Shown here: piece by piece, positions 7,812-15,250 of the stretch
Layout of the letters: every line of letters starts with the position of its first letter
How positions within the stretch are numbered: position 1 is the stretch's first letter
From: Nitrospirota bacterium
Lineage (GTDB): Bacteria > Nitrospirota > Nitrospiria > Nitrospirales > UBA8639
Assembly (NCBI GenBank): GCA_020355985.1
Contig: CP070628.1
Coordinates: 1,076,056-1,099,427 of the forward strand
DNA length: 23,372 nucleotides
Direction: 5' to 3'
Program-made: the position numbers and the translations under genes
The notes under the pieces: generated by a model
The model's database searches: none
What the model was told of the DNA's origin: nothing
The model's input: the letters and a program-made list of their open reading frames with translations, nothing else

Positions 7812-8026
7812 TTAGTTTCGTCTGAACGATTGATAAACTGAAGGAGGAACGTATCAAAATTTTGAAATAGGAAAATAGGATGTGCCTGTCAGAATAGAAA
7901 GGTATTGGCAGCTTGAATATGCTATAAAAAATGTATAAGAATATGACATATTTTGTAGCATTGAGAAATTAAAACGAATATAATGTAAAAATTATTTCTT
8001 TATTGTGGGCTCAGAATTTTTAGAAA

Positions 8027-8050
8027 TTATCCGAAAAGGATAAGATTATC
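8027..8050 (+). promoter_or_regulatory. Alternative hairpins ahead of the TPR gene
   Basis: TTATCC (8027-8032) pairs with GGATAA (8038-8043) around GAAAA. The same GATAA (8039-8043) can instead pair with TTATC (8046-8050). The two stems exclude each other. The site lies 28-51 bases before the ATG at 8078, upstream of the AAAGGGA ribosome site. No function is assigned. Confidence 0.3.
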
Positions 8051-8077
8051 ACTGCCACATAAGTTAAAGGGAAGTTT

Positions 8078-8728
8078 ATGCGACGAGAGATCAGCGGGAT
8101 AAAGATTGTCTGCATGGTGTTGACCTGTTGCCTGTTAGGCGTACCAAGTCTGTGGGCAGAGGAATCGGCGCAAGCCCTAACGAGTCAAGCCATGGAAGAA
8201 TGCCAGAAAGGACGGAGAGCAAAGGATGCAGACATTCGTAGTGCCCATTTTGATCGTGGGCGAGCCCTCGCGGAAAAAGCCGTTGCTTTAGATAGTCAAT
8301 CGGCTGATGCGCATTTTGCCTTATTTTGTAGCATTGGAGAACGTATGCGGGCTAATGGAGAAGTCCTTTTCTCGGTTTTTGAATATGGACGGATGATGGA
8401 TGCCCTGGATCAAACCTTGGCATTAAATCCAAATCATCTGGATGCGTTGTCTTCAAAGGGTACGATTCTCATTGAGGTTCCTGGATTTCTTGGCGGAGAT
8501 GATGAGGAGGGTGAGGTCATGTTGCGGCAGGTGATCAAAGAGGAGCCTGAATCGATTAATGCCCGGATGGTTGTTGCCCGTCAGTGTGCAGAACGAGGTG
8601 AACATCAAGAAGCCTATGAACTTTCCAAGCGGGCTTTGGAATTAGCCAAACAACAACAAAGGGATGATCTCCTTCCCGAGGCCGAAGAAACGTTTTCTGG
8701 GATTCAAACTCAACTGATGGCTCGCTAA
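8078..8728 (+). CDS. Exported TPR-repeat protein
   Basis: The protein has 216 residues. The N terminus is a Sec signal peptide: basic MRREISGIK, hydrophobic core 10-24, and likely cleavage after SLWA (27), so the mature protein is probably periplasmic. The rest is helical with tetratricopeptide-like spacing, for example residues 57-75 (RGRALAEKAVALD), 104-120 (GRMMDALDQTLALNPNH), 144-158 and 176-192. The stretch FLGGDDEEGEVMLRQVIKEE (137-156) resembles the GG-D-x-(K/E) loop-helix of the TatT/RMDN-like TPR group, whose bacterial members are found with TRAP-type transporters; no transporter is nearby here. AAAGGGA five bases before ATG 8078 supports the start. Its job, probably protein-protein contact, cannot be fixed from sequence. 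Confidence 0.8.
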   Translation: MRREISGIKIVCMVLTCCLLGVPSLWAEESAQALTSQAMEECQKGRRAKDADIRSAHFDRGRALAEKAVALDSQSADAHFALFCSIGERMRANGEVLFSVFEYGRMMDALDQTLALNPNHLDALSSKGTILIEVPGFLGGDDEEGEVMLRQVIKEEPESINARMVVARQCAERGEHQEAYELSKRALELAKQQQRDDLLPEAEETFSGIQTQLMAR

Positions 8729-8786
8729 ATCGACACACCTTTCCAGTCCTTTCGGCTCGTTTTTTTTCATCTTTTCACCACTCCAA

Positions 8787-9380
8787 TTGTTTTCTCTGGC
8801 CGTGATGTCTCCTATTCGTCCCGGACTTCCTGACTATCTTGCACCGGGCCTTTCTATTCTCTTTGTGGGGATTAACCCTGGACTTCGCTCATCTGAAGTT
8901 GGTCATCATTATGCAGGGCACTCGAATCGATTTTGGAAATTATTGTTTGATGCTGGCCTGGTTCCCGATCGAATGACATGTCAAGATGATTGGCGATTGT
9001 TGGATTATGGGTACGGACTCACCAATCTGATTGCCAAACCTACCGCGGGCATTCAGGATTTAGTGAAGCAAGATTTCTTGCAAGGTCGCCAGACTTTAGT
9101 CAGAAAAATTAAAAAATATCAACCAGCTATTGTTGCCGTCCTAGGAGTCAGCGTGGCTCGAGTATTATTCCCCTTCATGCTATCAAAGGTTTCTGGGAAA
9201 GGGTTGGCGGGTTTTTCTGTCCAGACAGGGCTTCTGCCTGTTGCCCTTGCAGGGGTCCGTGTTTTTGTGTTGCCCAACCCTAGTGGACGAAATGCTCATT
9301 ATTCCTATCAAAAAATGAAAGACCTATTCAATCAATTAAAGAGCGTCTCGCGTCAAACGTCATTGCCAGTCATGAATTGA
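8787..9380 (+). CDS. mug: Mug-type G:T/U mismatch-specific DNA glycosylase
   Basis: Mug/TDG enzymes remove uracil and related bases mispaired with guanine, leaving an abasic site for base-excision repair. The active-site motif GINPGL (28-33) includes the catalytic-loop Asn (N30). It is followed by HYAGHSNRFWKLLFDAGL (41-58), the core of Mug, and LLDYGYGLTNLIAKPT (71-86). The minor-groove/intercalation motif region is LPNPSGRNAHYS (162-173). These match E. coli Mug segment by segment. Length 197 is somewhat longer than E. coli Mug (168), with extra residues at both ends. ATG 8787 has no clear ribosome site; ATG 8805 (MSPIRPGLPDYL) may be the real start. It is 58 bases after the TPR gene and 45 before the protease gene on the same strand, so co-transcription is possible. 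Confidence 0.92.
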   Translation: MFSLAVMSPIRPGLPDYLAPGLSILFVGINPGLRSSEVGHHYAGHSNRFWKLLFDAGLVPDRMTCQDDWRLLDYGYGLTNLIAKPTAGIQDLVKQDFLQGRQTLVRKIKKYQPAIVAVLGVSVARVLFPFMLSKVSGKGLAGFSVQTGLLPVALAGVRVFVLPNPSGRNAHYSYQKMKDLFNQLKSVSRQTSLPVMN

Positions 9381-9425
9381 TCTAACTTGAGGATTAGATG
9401 ACTGAGCAGGTAATTTTGAAGGGGA

Positions 9426-10481
9426 ATGGCACCATCAGAACGTGGTAACTTTCTAAGGAGCAAGATGTTTTATTCGTTGTCGATCCTTTTGAGTTTTATT
9501 CTTGGACTTTGTTCGGCCCCATCTCTCGTGGTTGCTAATGAACTGGGTTCTACCAGTCCGGCTCGTGCTATTGAACAAGCCAAATTGGCAACTGTCGGCA
9601 TTCTTCAATCTGATGTCATGCCAACAGATGGTCCTGATTATGGTGCCCCATTAAAAATTCGAGGATCTGGGATTCATTTAGGTGAAGGAGTGATTTTGAC
9701 TGCCCGGCATGCCGTTGAACGATCGGAAGGCGGGAAGTTGGTTGTCCCCGAGCTGATTCATGTATTGTCGGATAATTTGCGAGAGTTACCTGCCACACGT
9801 CAGGGAGCCAATGCCTATTTGGATGTTGCCGTGTACAAACTTCAAGGCGACCAATCCGACTGGCCAATCTCACGTGTCAAATTTGCCGAGCATGATGTGA
9901 CTTATGGAGATAACGTTTTTACGGTGGGATATCCCATGGGCAGAGGTCCGGCCCTTTCCTATGGCAAAGTGGGAAACCCCAATACCTTTTTGCCGACAAT
10001 TCAAAGTCGGTTAGTGCAGGTCGACCTTTCCGCCTGTCGGGGAAACTCAGGTGGCGGTCTTCTCAATGGTGAGGGACAATTGGTCGGTCTGATCCATGCG
10101 ATAATTCAAACCGAAACTTCTCCAGCTGAACGAGGGTGTAGTCGATTTGGTTTTGCCCATCCCGGACTGTTGGTCAAACGGGTGGTCAATGCAGTGCTAG
10201 CCGGAAAGGCTCCGGGATTTTCCGTGCTTGGCATTCACCTTGAAACGATTAAAGAAGGAAACCGTTGGGTCCTAGGTGTTGCCAAAGCCACCGGGCCATC
10301 TCGTCATGCGGGGTTTCGAAAAGGGGATATCTTACTTGCCATTGATGAGTTAGAAATAACGACACCAGCCCAATTGAAAAATTATCTCATTGAAACGACG
10401 GAGCCCGGGCAGAAGGTCGTCATACGTGTGCTGCGTGGGAAAAACCAACGTACGATTTCCGTGCAGTTGGGGCAATCATGA
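9426..10481 (+). CDS. HtrA/DegP-like periplasmic serine protease with one PDZ domain
   Basis: A signal peptide (h-region about 15-33, probable cleavage after VVA-37) exports this 351-residue protein. The trypsin-like domain carries the complete catalytic triad: H95 in TARHAV, D133 in LDVAVYKL and S208 in CRGNSGGGLL. One C-terminal PDZ domain (about 265-348) includes GFRKGDILLAIDELEI. HtrA enzymes degrade or refold damaged envelope proteins, with PDZ domains reading substrate tails. C204 beside the active site and C238 could form a disulfide. It is distinct from classical DegP in having only one PDZ and a long insertion between H and D, so I give no gene symbol. The start is ambiguous. ATG 9426 has AGGGGA jammed against it. 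ATG 9465 (MFYSLSILLS) has AAGGAG four bases upstream and still leaves a full signal peptide. Confidence 0.9.
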   Translation: MAPSERGNFLRSKMFYSLSILLSFILGLCSAPSLVVANELGSTSPARAIEQAKLATVGILQSDVMPTDGPDYGAPLKIRGSGIHLGEGVILTARHAVERSEGGKLVVPELIHVLSDNLRELPATRQGANAYLDVAVYKLQGDQSDWPISRVKFAEHDVTYGDNVFTVGYPMGRGPALSYGKVGNPNTFLPTIQSRLVQVDLSACRGNSGGGLLNGEGQLVGLIHAIIQTETSPAERGCSRFGFAHPGLLVKRVVNAVLAGKAPGFSVLGIHLETIKEGNRWVLGVAKATGPSRHAGFRKGDILLAIDELEITTPAQLKNYLIETTEPGQKVVIRVLRGKNQRTISVQLGQS

Positions 10482-10596
10482 TGGCTCCTTAGTATACTCA
10501 TTCGCCAAAATTTTATTGCTAAATGAAGGGTATTTTTCGTATTGGCACAGACCCATCCTTTTCTTTCCCTCCCGTTGGGCAGTCTCTGGCCCTATT

Positions 10597-10640
10597 TAAG
10601 AATTTCTTAGGAGGAAGTGAGTCGCCCTGATGTCAGGGCT
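10597..10640 (+). promoter_or_regulatory. Leader-like sequence: AGGAGG and GC hairpin
   Basis: TAAGAA-T-TTCTTA (10597-10609) is an inverted repeat that runs into AGGAGG (10609-10614). This is followed by a hairpin with stem GCCCTG/CAGGGC (10624-10629, 10634-10639) and loop ATGT. No T-run follows, so it is not an intrinsic terminator. AGGAGG has no well-spaced start: GTG 10617 is two bases away and opens only 17 codons. It lies about 100 bases upstream of the STAS gene and may be part of its leader. Confidence 0.35.
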
Positions 10641-10740
10641 CTCAAGTCGAAAAACCTTAAGATTGGTTAAGAACCTTCCGAGATGATCAACAAAAGCCTA
10701 CAAGGCCTAAAAACATGGGTACGATTATGGATCACGTTTC

Positions 10741-11079
10741 ATGATTATTAAAGAAAAAACAGTCAACGGGTTACCTATTCTTTGTCTTAACGGAAAACTC
10801 GACGTTTTTTCTAAAAATAACTTTAAGGAAATGGCCGAAAAATACCAAGGAGACGGAACCAAGGGCTTAATCTTGGATTTTGAAGGAATCACGTTTGTTG
10901 ATAGTATTGGCCTCGGAACGTTAACCTTTGTGGGAAAGATCTTTCAAAAACTGAAGGGGCGAGTCATACTTGTCAATCCTCAAGAGCCGGTTAAATCCCT
11001 ATTTCTGAAAATGAATGTTGGGGAAATCATTCCCATGTATAAAACCGACGAGAACTATTCGCAGTTTTCTGAAATATAG
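10741..11079 (+). CDS. STAS-domain anti-sigma-factor antagonist
   Basis: This 112-residue single-domain protein is of the SpoIIAA/RsbV type. The first strand and GKLDVFSKNNF (18-28) match the N-terminal STAS pattern. The phosphorylation loop is DSIGLGTL (54-61), with S55 as the conserved acceptor serine. In this family the unphosphorylated form binds an anti-sigma kinase and frees a sigma factor; phosphorylation by that kinase switches it off. No kinase, phosphatase or sigma factor gene is in the window, so its partner must be encoded elsewhere. There is no ribosome site before ATG 10741. A 9-codon ORF (MGTIMDHVS, from 10715) ends in a TGA overlapping this ATG as ATGA, so translation might be coupled. 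A probable terminator follows the gene, making it a single-gene transcript. Confidence 0.9.
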   Translation: MIIKEKTVNGLPILCLNGKLDVFSKNNFKEMAEKYQGDGTKGLILDFEGITFVDSIGLGTLTFVGKIFQKLKGRVILVNPQEPVKSLFLKMNVGEIIPMYKTDENYSQFSEI

Positions 11080-11089
11080 TTCTGCCTCA

Positions 11090-11132
11090 CCCATTTCTCT
11101 CCTACCCGTTCTTCCGAAATGGGATCCTTTTT
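11090..11132 (+). terminator. Probable intrinsic terminator after the STAS gene
   Basis: CCCATTTC (11090-11097) pairs perfectly with GAAATGGG (11116-11123). The loop is long (18 bases) and five T residues follow shortly after (11128-11132). It begins 11 bases after the STAS stop codon. The long loop and short gap before the T-run lower confidence. Confidence 0.5.
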
Positions 11133-11270
11133 CAGTAGTCAAGAAAGCATAGATTCCAGTACAGTGCCATATCCTAAAATGAACCTGTAGTTGGCAACTT
11201 TCAGGTTGTCTACGGTTCTTGATTCGGATACAGATCTCTGTCGACTTTCTCTTACCGACGGTTTTCCCCT

Positions 11271-12476
11271 GTGAGTATTTCACTTTCTTCACCCAAGTAT
11301 GATGTGATTGTTGTGGGTATGGGGCCAGCTGGAGCGTCTGCTGCTTATGAGCTGAGTAAGCGAGGGCTATCCGTTCTGGCTTTTGATAAACAGGTGCATC
11401 CTCGGTACAAGGTTTGTGGTGGTGGGCTCTCCGCTCGAATTGCGAGGATATTGCCTGTAGATTTTTCAATCGTTATAGAAAAAGCCGTTCATAGGGTGCA
11501 ATTCAATTACGGGGCGAATGAATCCTTTCTGATTGAATCACCGGAGCCCATTGCCTATATGGTGATGCGACAGCATTTTGACCAATGGTTGGTTGAAAAA
11601 GCGCGAGAAGTTGGGACAGAGATTTGTGAGGGGGAGGCGGTTGTTGATATTCGAGATGGGAAAGAAGGAGTCGACGTTTTCACAAAAAATGGACGTTATC
11701 GCAGTCGTGTCGTTATTGGAGCCGATGGGGTGATGAGTGTAGTGGCGCAACAATGTTTCCCAGGACGATCGCCACGAAGTATCCCGGCTTTAGAAAGTGA
11801 AGTACAAGGAGGCCCCTTACATGCCTTTCAAGAGACTCCGACGGCCCTCATAAGCTTGCAAGCTGCTAAAAAAGGTTATGGCTGGATCTTTCCGAAGCAA
11901 CAAGGTCTATCGTTAGGCGTCGGTGAATTTGTCAAGGGAGCAAAGCGCCCGAAGCAAAGTTTTCGTGATTTTATTGACCGTGAGCCAACCTTAAGTGGGC
12001 TGAAGATTCCTGCGCCTTTGGGTCATCTACTTCCGATTGCCCATCCTTCTCGGAACAGACCTTCGTCGATCGGGCGTTTAGTGTGTGGACGAGCCATGTT
12101 GGTGGGGGATGCAGGGCATTTCGTTGACCCGTTATTGGGGGAAGGTATCTATTATGCCGTCCGCTCTGGGCAATTGGCGGCGAAGAGCGTTACCGCTATG
12201 CTGGGGAACTCAGCTATCCATCACTTGAGCGACTATGAAGCGTTGGTCGCGGCGGAGTTTGGTCCGGAATTTCGAGTTGCGGGTAGATTGGGAAAGATTA
12301 TTTATGGGCTGCCCCGATCGATCCATCATTGGGCTGGCCAACGATTTCCAGATGCCTATCAACGTGTGCTCCATCGATATTGTGAATTGTTGCAAGGGAA
12401 GGAAACGTACCAAAGCCTCTGGAATCGAATTCTTCAACGACTTCATTGGCCATTTGTACAGAGGTCCGGTGTATAA
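11271..12476 (+). CDS. Geranylgeranyl-reductase-family FAD oxidoreductase
   Basis: This 401-residue flavoprotein belongs to the p-hydroxybenzoate-hydroxylase fold. The FAD-binding motif is VGMGPAGASAA (15-25). KVCGGGLS (47-54) is the Cys-Gly-Gly-Gly signature of the geranylgeranyl reductase branch. GADG lies at 150-153, and VGDAGHFVDPLLGEGI (278-293) binds the FAD ribityl chain and pyrophosphate. Family members saturate double bonds in isoprenoid chains (menaquinone tail, bacteriochlorophyll phytyl group, archaeal lipids), and some act on other substrates; this substrate cannot be told from sequence. No other quinone or pigment gene is nearby. The start is GTG 11271 with no ribosome site before it. 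The Rossmann strand begins at residue 10, so little room exists for a later start. It converges with the minus-strand gene ending at 12526. Confidence 0.88.
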   Translation: MSISLSSPKYDVIVVGMGPAGASAAYELSKRGLSVLAFDKQVHPRYKVCGGGLSARIARILPVDFSIVIEKAVHRVQFNYGANESFLIESPEPIAYMVMRQHFDQWLVEKAREVGTEICEGEAVVDIRDGKEGVDVFTKNGRYRSRVVIGADGVMSVVAQQCFPGRSPRSIPALESEVQGGPLHAFQETPTALISLQAAKKGYGWIFPKQQGLSLGVGEFVKGAKRPKQSFRDFIDREPTLSGLKIPAPLGHLLPIAHPSRNRPSSIGRLVCGRAMLVGDAGHFVDPLLGEGIYYAVRSGQLAAKSVTAMLGNSAIHHLSDYEALVAAEFGPEFRVAGRLGKIIYGLPRSIHHWAGQRFPDAYQRVLHRYCELLQGKETYQSLWNRILQRLHWPFVQRSGV

Positions 12477-12525
12477 AGTGAGAGGGAAGGCATACGTACC
12501 GAATGTGTCTTGAGAAAAGGTTACG

Positions 12526-13101
12526 CTAGGCCTCGTGAGGCGCATAGGCGTTTAAACCATCAATGAGGGCATGAATGCCGTAGCTCCAGGTTTCACGAAC
12601 TGTATGATGTTTTTCGCCCGAGGCGACCATCATGACCGTGAGGCTCCACCCCTGAATGTGATGGTGATGAAAATCCGTGGATTGAATTTCTAAAATAATT
12701 TCTAGATCGAGCGTATGGTCAAGAATTGTGCTGACGTCTTGGAGTAACACATCCATTTGGTGCTGGAGATAGAGGACGAGATCGGACAAGAAGTCTTTGG
12801 TGTTGTGAGAAATCTCTGCAAAGCAGAGGCTCACGAAAGAAACGAGAATGACTGGTCGATTGGTATCGGGTCCATTGGCATAACTTTGATCAGCTGCAAG
12901 GGTCATATAGGGTGACTGAGCCCTATTGATTTGTGTTAAGAGTTCCTGTGTTTCCGGCCATCCGACACAGGGTGGCAGAACAGGAATCATCTGTGGGTCG
13001 GCTTTTAAGTCAATAAAGCGAGCTTCCAGCGAGCCATAGGTGATGTCTGGGCCGTAAGGAACATGAAAATATGTGGAACTTTCGGAAAGCAGAATACCCA
13101 T
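12526..13101 (-). CDS. Unknown protein, start uncertain
   Basis: The frame is open from 13209 (TTG, 227 codons) to the TAG at 12526. I place the start at ATG 13101 (191 aa, MGILLSESSTYFHVPYG) because the TTG would overlap the start of the divergent ABC-F gene; neither has a visible ribosome site. I do not recognise a family. The protein is mixed alpha/beta by composition, with no signal peptide or clear membrane helix, a Cys-containing hydrophobic patch (VILVSFVSLCFAEI), and a run HHHH in the last quarter. It lies back to back with uup, leaving a divergent promoter region at 13102-13224, and tail to tail with the flavoprotein gene 49 bases away. Confidence 0.6.
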   Translation of the reverse strand: MGILLSESSTYFHVPYGPDITYGSLEARFIDLKADPQMIPVLPPCVGWPETQELLTQINRAQSPYMTLAADQSYANGPDTNRPVILVSFVSLCFAEISHNTKDFLSDLVLYLQHQMDVLLQDVSTILDHTLDLEIILEIQSTDFHHHHIQGWSLTVMMVASGEKHHTVRETWSYGIHALIDGLNAYAPHEA

Positions 13102-13224
13102 GATATTTACGTAATTTTCTAAAAACGGTGGTTCTATTGTACTGGAAGAGTAGTGAGAAAAGGGAAGAGGGCCAAGAAAATAGTTGCCATGTCTTGAGGG
13201 ATAGTGCAAGGGGTTGAGTCGATT

Positions 13225-15045
13225 ATGTCTGCGTTGATTTATTCACAAAAAATCCAAAAGTCGTTCGGGGCTAAACGGTTATTTGAGGGAGTGTCGTTTG
13301 GTATCTCTGAAAAGGACCGAGTGGGAATAATAGGCCCGAATGGGTCTGGAAAATCTACGTTTCTGAAAATTTTAGCGGGTTTAGAGACTCCGGATGAAGG
13401 GACGGTCACCCGGCGTCAACATCTACGAATAGCCTATGTTCCGCAGGATACTCAGTTTTTATCTGACATGACGGTTGCAGAAATTTTACATGAATCGGCC
13501 CATCAGGCAGGATTGCCCAAAGGAGAGGGGGAAATCCGTGTCTATGAGGTCTTGGGGAGAGTGGGTTTTCCCGATGGGTCTCAGCGGGTTGATGTTCTAT
13601 CTGGTGGTTGGAAAAAACGCCTGGCGATTGCCTGTGCCATGGTTCAAGAGCCCGATGTGATGTTACTTGATGAACCTACAAACCATATGGATGTAGAAGG
13701 ACTGCGATGGTTAGTGCAACTAATGGTGCAGGCGCCTTGGGCGTGGGTGCTCGTGAGCCATGATCGATGGTTTTTAGAGCAAGCCACCAACAAAATGGCT
13801 GAATTGCATAGCCGGTATCCAGACGGAATATTGGCATTCCCAGGGACTTACTCGAAGTTTCTTGAAAAGCGGGATGCGTTTCAGGAGGCGCAGGAACAAC
13901 AGGTTCAAGTCTTAGCAGGTAAGGTGCGACGTGAGGAAGCCTGGCTTCGACGAGGACCGAAGGCGCGAACCACAAAAGCGAAGTATCGCGTGGGGACTGC
14001 TAAGGCTCTGCAGGTAGAATTAGCCGAAACGACGACGCGTTTACGTCAGCAAGACGTATCCATTGATTTCGTCGGATCGGGACGAAAAACCAAACAATTG
14101 ATTGAAGTCACAGGTCTCCGTAAAGCCTTTAGTTCTCGTACGATCATTCAGGATCTGGAGATGATGGTCTCTCCAGGCAAAGCGGTCGGAATAGTTGGTC
14201 ACAATGGCTCAGGAAAATCCACCCTTTTGAAGCTCTTAGCCAAAGAATTAGAGCCTGATCAAGGTACTGTCAAGTATGCGGATAATTTACAGATGGTTTA
14301 TTTTGATCAGAACCGAGCCCAATTGGATCCCAAGATGACCTTGCGACGCACGTTGTCAGATACGGGAGATTCCGTCACATATCGCGGTCAGACGATCCAT
14401 TTAGCTGGATGGGTCAAGCGCTTTCGCTTTCAGCCAGAGCAACTAGAGCTTCCCGTCGAATTGTTATCAGGGGGGGAGCAGGCACGAGCGGTGATGGCTC
14501 GGCTCATGTTGCAGCCAGCAGATGTTCTTGTCGTAGATGAACCGACTAACGATCTCGATATTCCAACCAGAGAAACGTTAGAGGAAAGCTTCAAGGAGTT
14601 TCCTGGTGCCTTGATCTTGGTGACCCATGATCGTTACATGCTAGAAGAAGTATGTACGGAATTTGTGGGGTTGGACGGCAATGGCGCTTATGGGCACTTT
14701 GCGGCCTATGAACAATGGGAATCATGGCTCCGTCGTCAATTGCAGGGAAGCAATCAGGAACTCGAATCTTCATCAACGCAAAAGAGAGCATTGCGAGAGG
14801 TAAAGCCGAAAAAACTCTCATATAAAGAACAAATAGAATATGATCAAATGGAAGCTCGAATTCTCCAAGCTGAGACGGTCCGCGATACGTGTCGTGGGCA
14901 GGTTGAGGACCCAACGGTGGCCACCGATCACCTTCGTCTTCAAGAAGCCTATGAAGTGCTGAAAGAAGCAGAGCAGGAGGTGGCGAAGCTGTATGCCAGG
15001 TGGGCCGATTTGGAGGCTAAACGGCAAGCATGCTCAGTAGGGTGA
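13225..15045 (+). CDS. uup: ABC-F family ATPase, Uup type
   Basis: ABC-F proteins have two ABC ATPase domains and no membrane part; they act at the ribosome, and Uup is also linked to DNA-branch migration and transposon excision. Numbered from ATG 13225 (606 aa): Walker A GPNGSGKST (37-45), signature LSGGW (125-129), Walker B LLDEPTNH (147-154), then a charged linker (about 211-285) with LRRGPKARTTKAKYR. The second domain has Walker A GHNGSGKST (325-333), LSGGEQ (414-419) and VVDEPTNDLD (436-445). A coiled-coil C-terminal domain (about 525-600) beginning KPKKLSYKEQ is the mark of Uup rather than EttA. GTG 13204 is an alternative upstream start, but ATG 13225 has AAGGGG 11 bases before it and gives the family-typical N terminus. 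Confidence 0.93.
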   Translation: MSALIYSQKIQKSFGAKRLFEGVSFGISEKDRVGIIGPNGSGKSTFLKILAGLETPDEGTVTRRQHLRIAYVPQDTQFLSDMTVAEILHESAHQAGLPKGEGEIRVYEVLGRVGFPDGSQRVDVLSGGWKKRLAIACAMVQEPDVMLLDEPTNHMDVEGLRWLVQLMVQAPWAWVLVSHDRWFLEQATNKMAELHSRYPDGILAFPGTYSKFLEKRDAFQEAQEQQVQVLAGKVRREEAWLRRGPKARTTKAKYRVGTAKALQVELAETTTRLRQQDVSIDFVGSGRKTKQLIEVTGLRKAFSSRTIIQDLEMMVSPGKAVGIVGHNGSGKSTLLKLLAKELEPDQGTVKYADNLQMVYFDQNRAQLDPKMTLRRTLSDTGDSVTYRGQTIHLAGWVKRFRFQPEQLELPVELLSGGEQARAVMARLMLQPADVLVVDEPTNDLDIPTRETLEESFKEFPGALILVTHDRYMLEEVCTEFVGLDGNGAYGHFAAYEQWESWLRRQLQGSNQELESSSTQKRALREVKPKKLSYKEQIEYDQMEARILQAETVRDTCRGQVEDPTVATDHLRLQEAYEVLKEAEQEVAKLYARWADLEAKRQACSVG

Positions 15046-15113
15046 TGGAATGTGTGGTCGGGTTGCGATTGTGTTGGGAGTGAATATGAACACGGTTTGG
15101 ATGTTGTAATATA

Positions 15114-15122
15114 TGATATAAT
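15114..15122 (+). promoter_or_regulatory. Extended -10 promoter
   Basis: TGATATAAT is a perfect TG-n-TATAAT extended -10 element. No good -35 box lies at the usual distance (TTGGAT is only 14 bases away), which extended -10 promoters tolerate. Transcription would begin near 15129, giving an untranslated leader of about 120 bases to the Sel1-repeat gene. Confidence 0.5.
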
Positions 15123-15250
15123 TAGAAATTGTGCTTTTTGCATCGGGACGAATCGTTCAGGTTACGGATCAGCTAATAAAATTCGAAAAAAATGTTTCAA
15201 CGTTGGATGAATGAACCTTTCCAATGAGGGACGAAGGGGGGCGGATATTC

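Larger units (their letters stand above)
7693..8077. other. 385-base non-coding region between divergent genes
   Basis: No convincing gene lies here on either strand. The first 120 bases hold the nested inverted repeat described separately. The remainder (about 7850-8030) is markedly AT-rich compared with the flanks, as expected for promoters of the divergent gene pair starting at 7692 (minus) and 8078 (plus). TTGAAT (7913-7918) and TATAAG (7934-7939) are spaced 15 bases apart, a weak promoter candidate for the + strand gene. A second small hairpin is at 8027-8043. Confidence 0.5.

Noticed and set aside
7905..7922. Sigma-54-like promoter (TTGGCA ... TGC)
   Set aside because: GG and GC are 12 bases apart rather than the required 10, and the -24 box is incomplete.
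8728..8770. Run of eight T (8760-8767) after the TPR gene as a terminator
   Set aside because: No stable stem precedes the T-run.
10999..11469. 156-codon minus-strand frame across the STAS/flavoprotein gap
   Set aside because: It covers the 3' end of the STAS gene, its probable terminator and the FAD-binding start of the flavoprotein; its composition is not protein-like and no ribosome site is evident.
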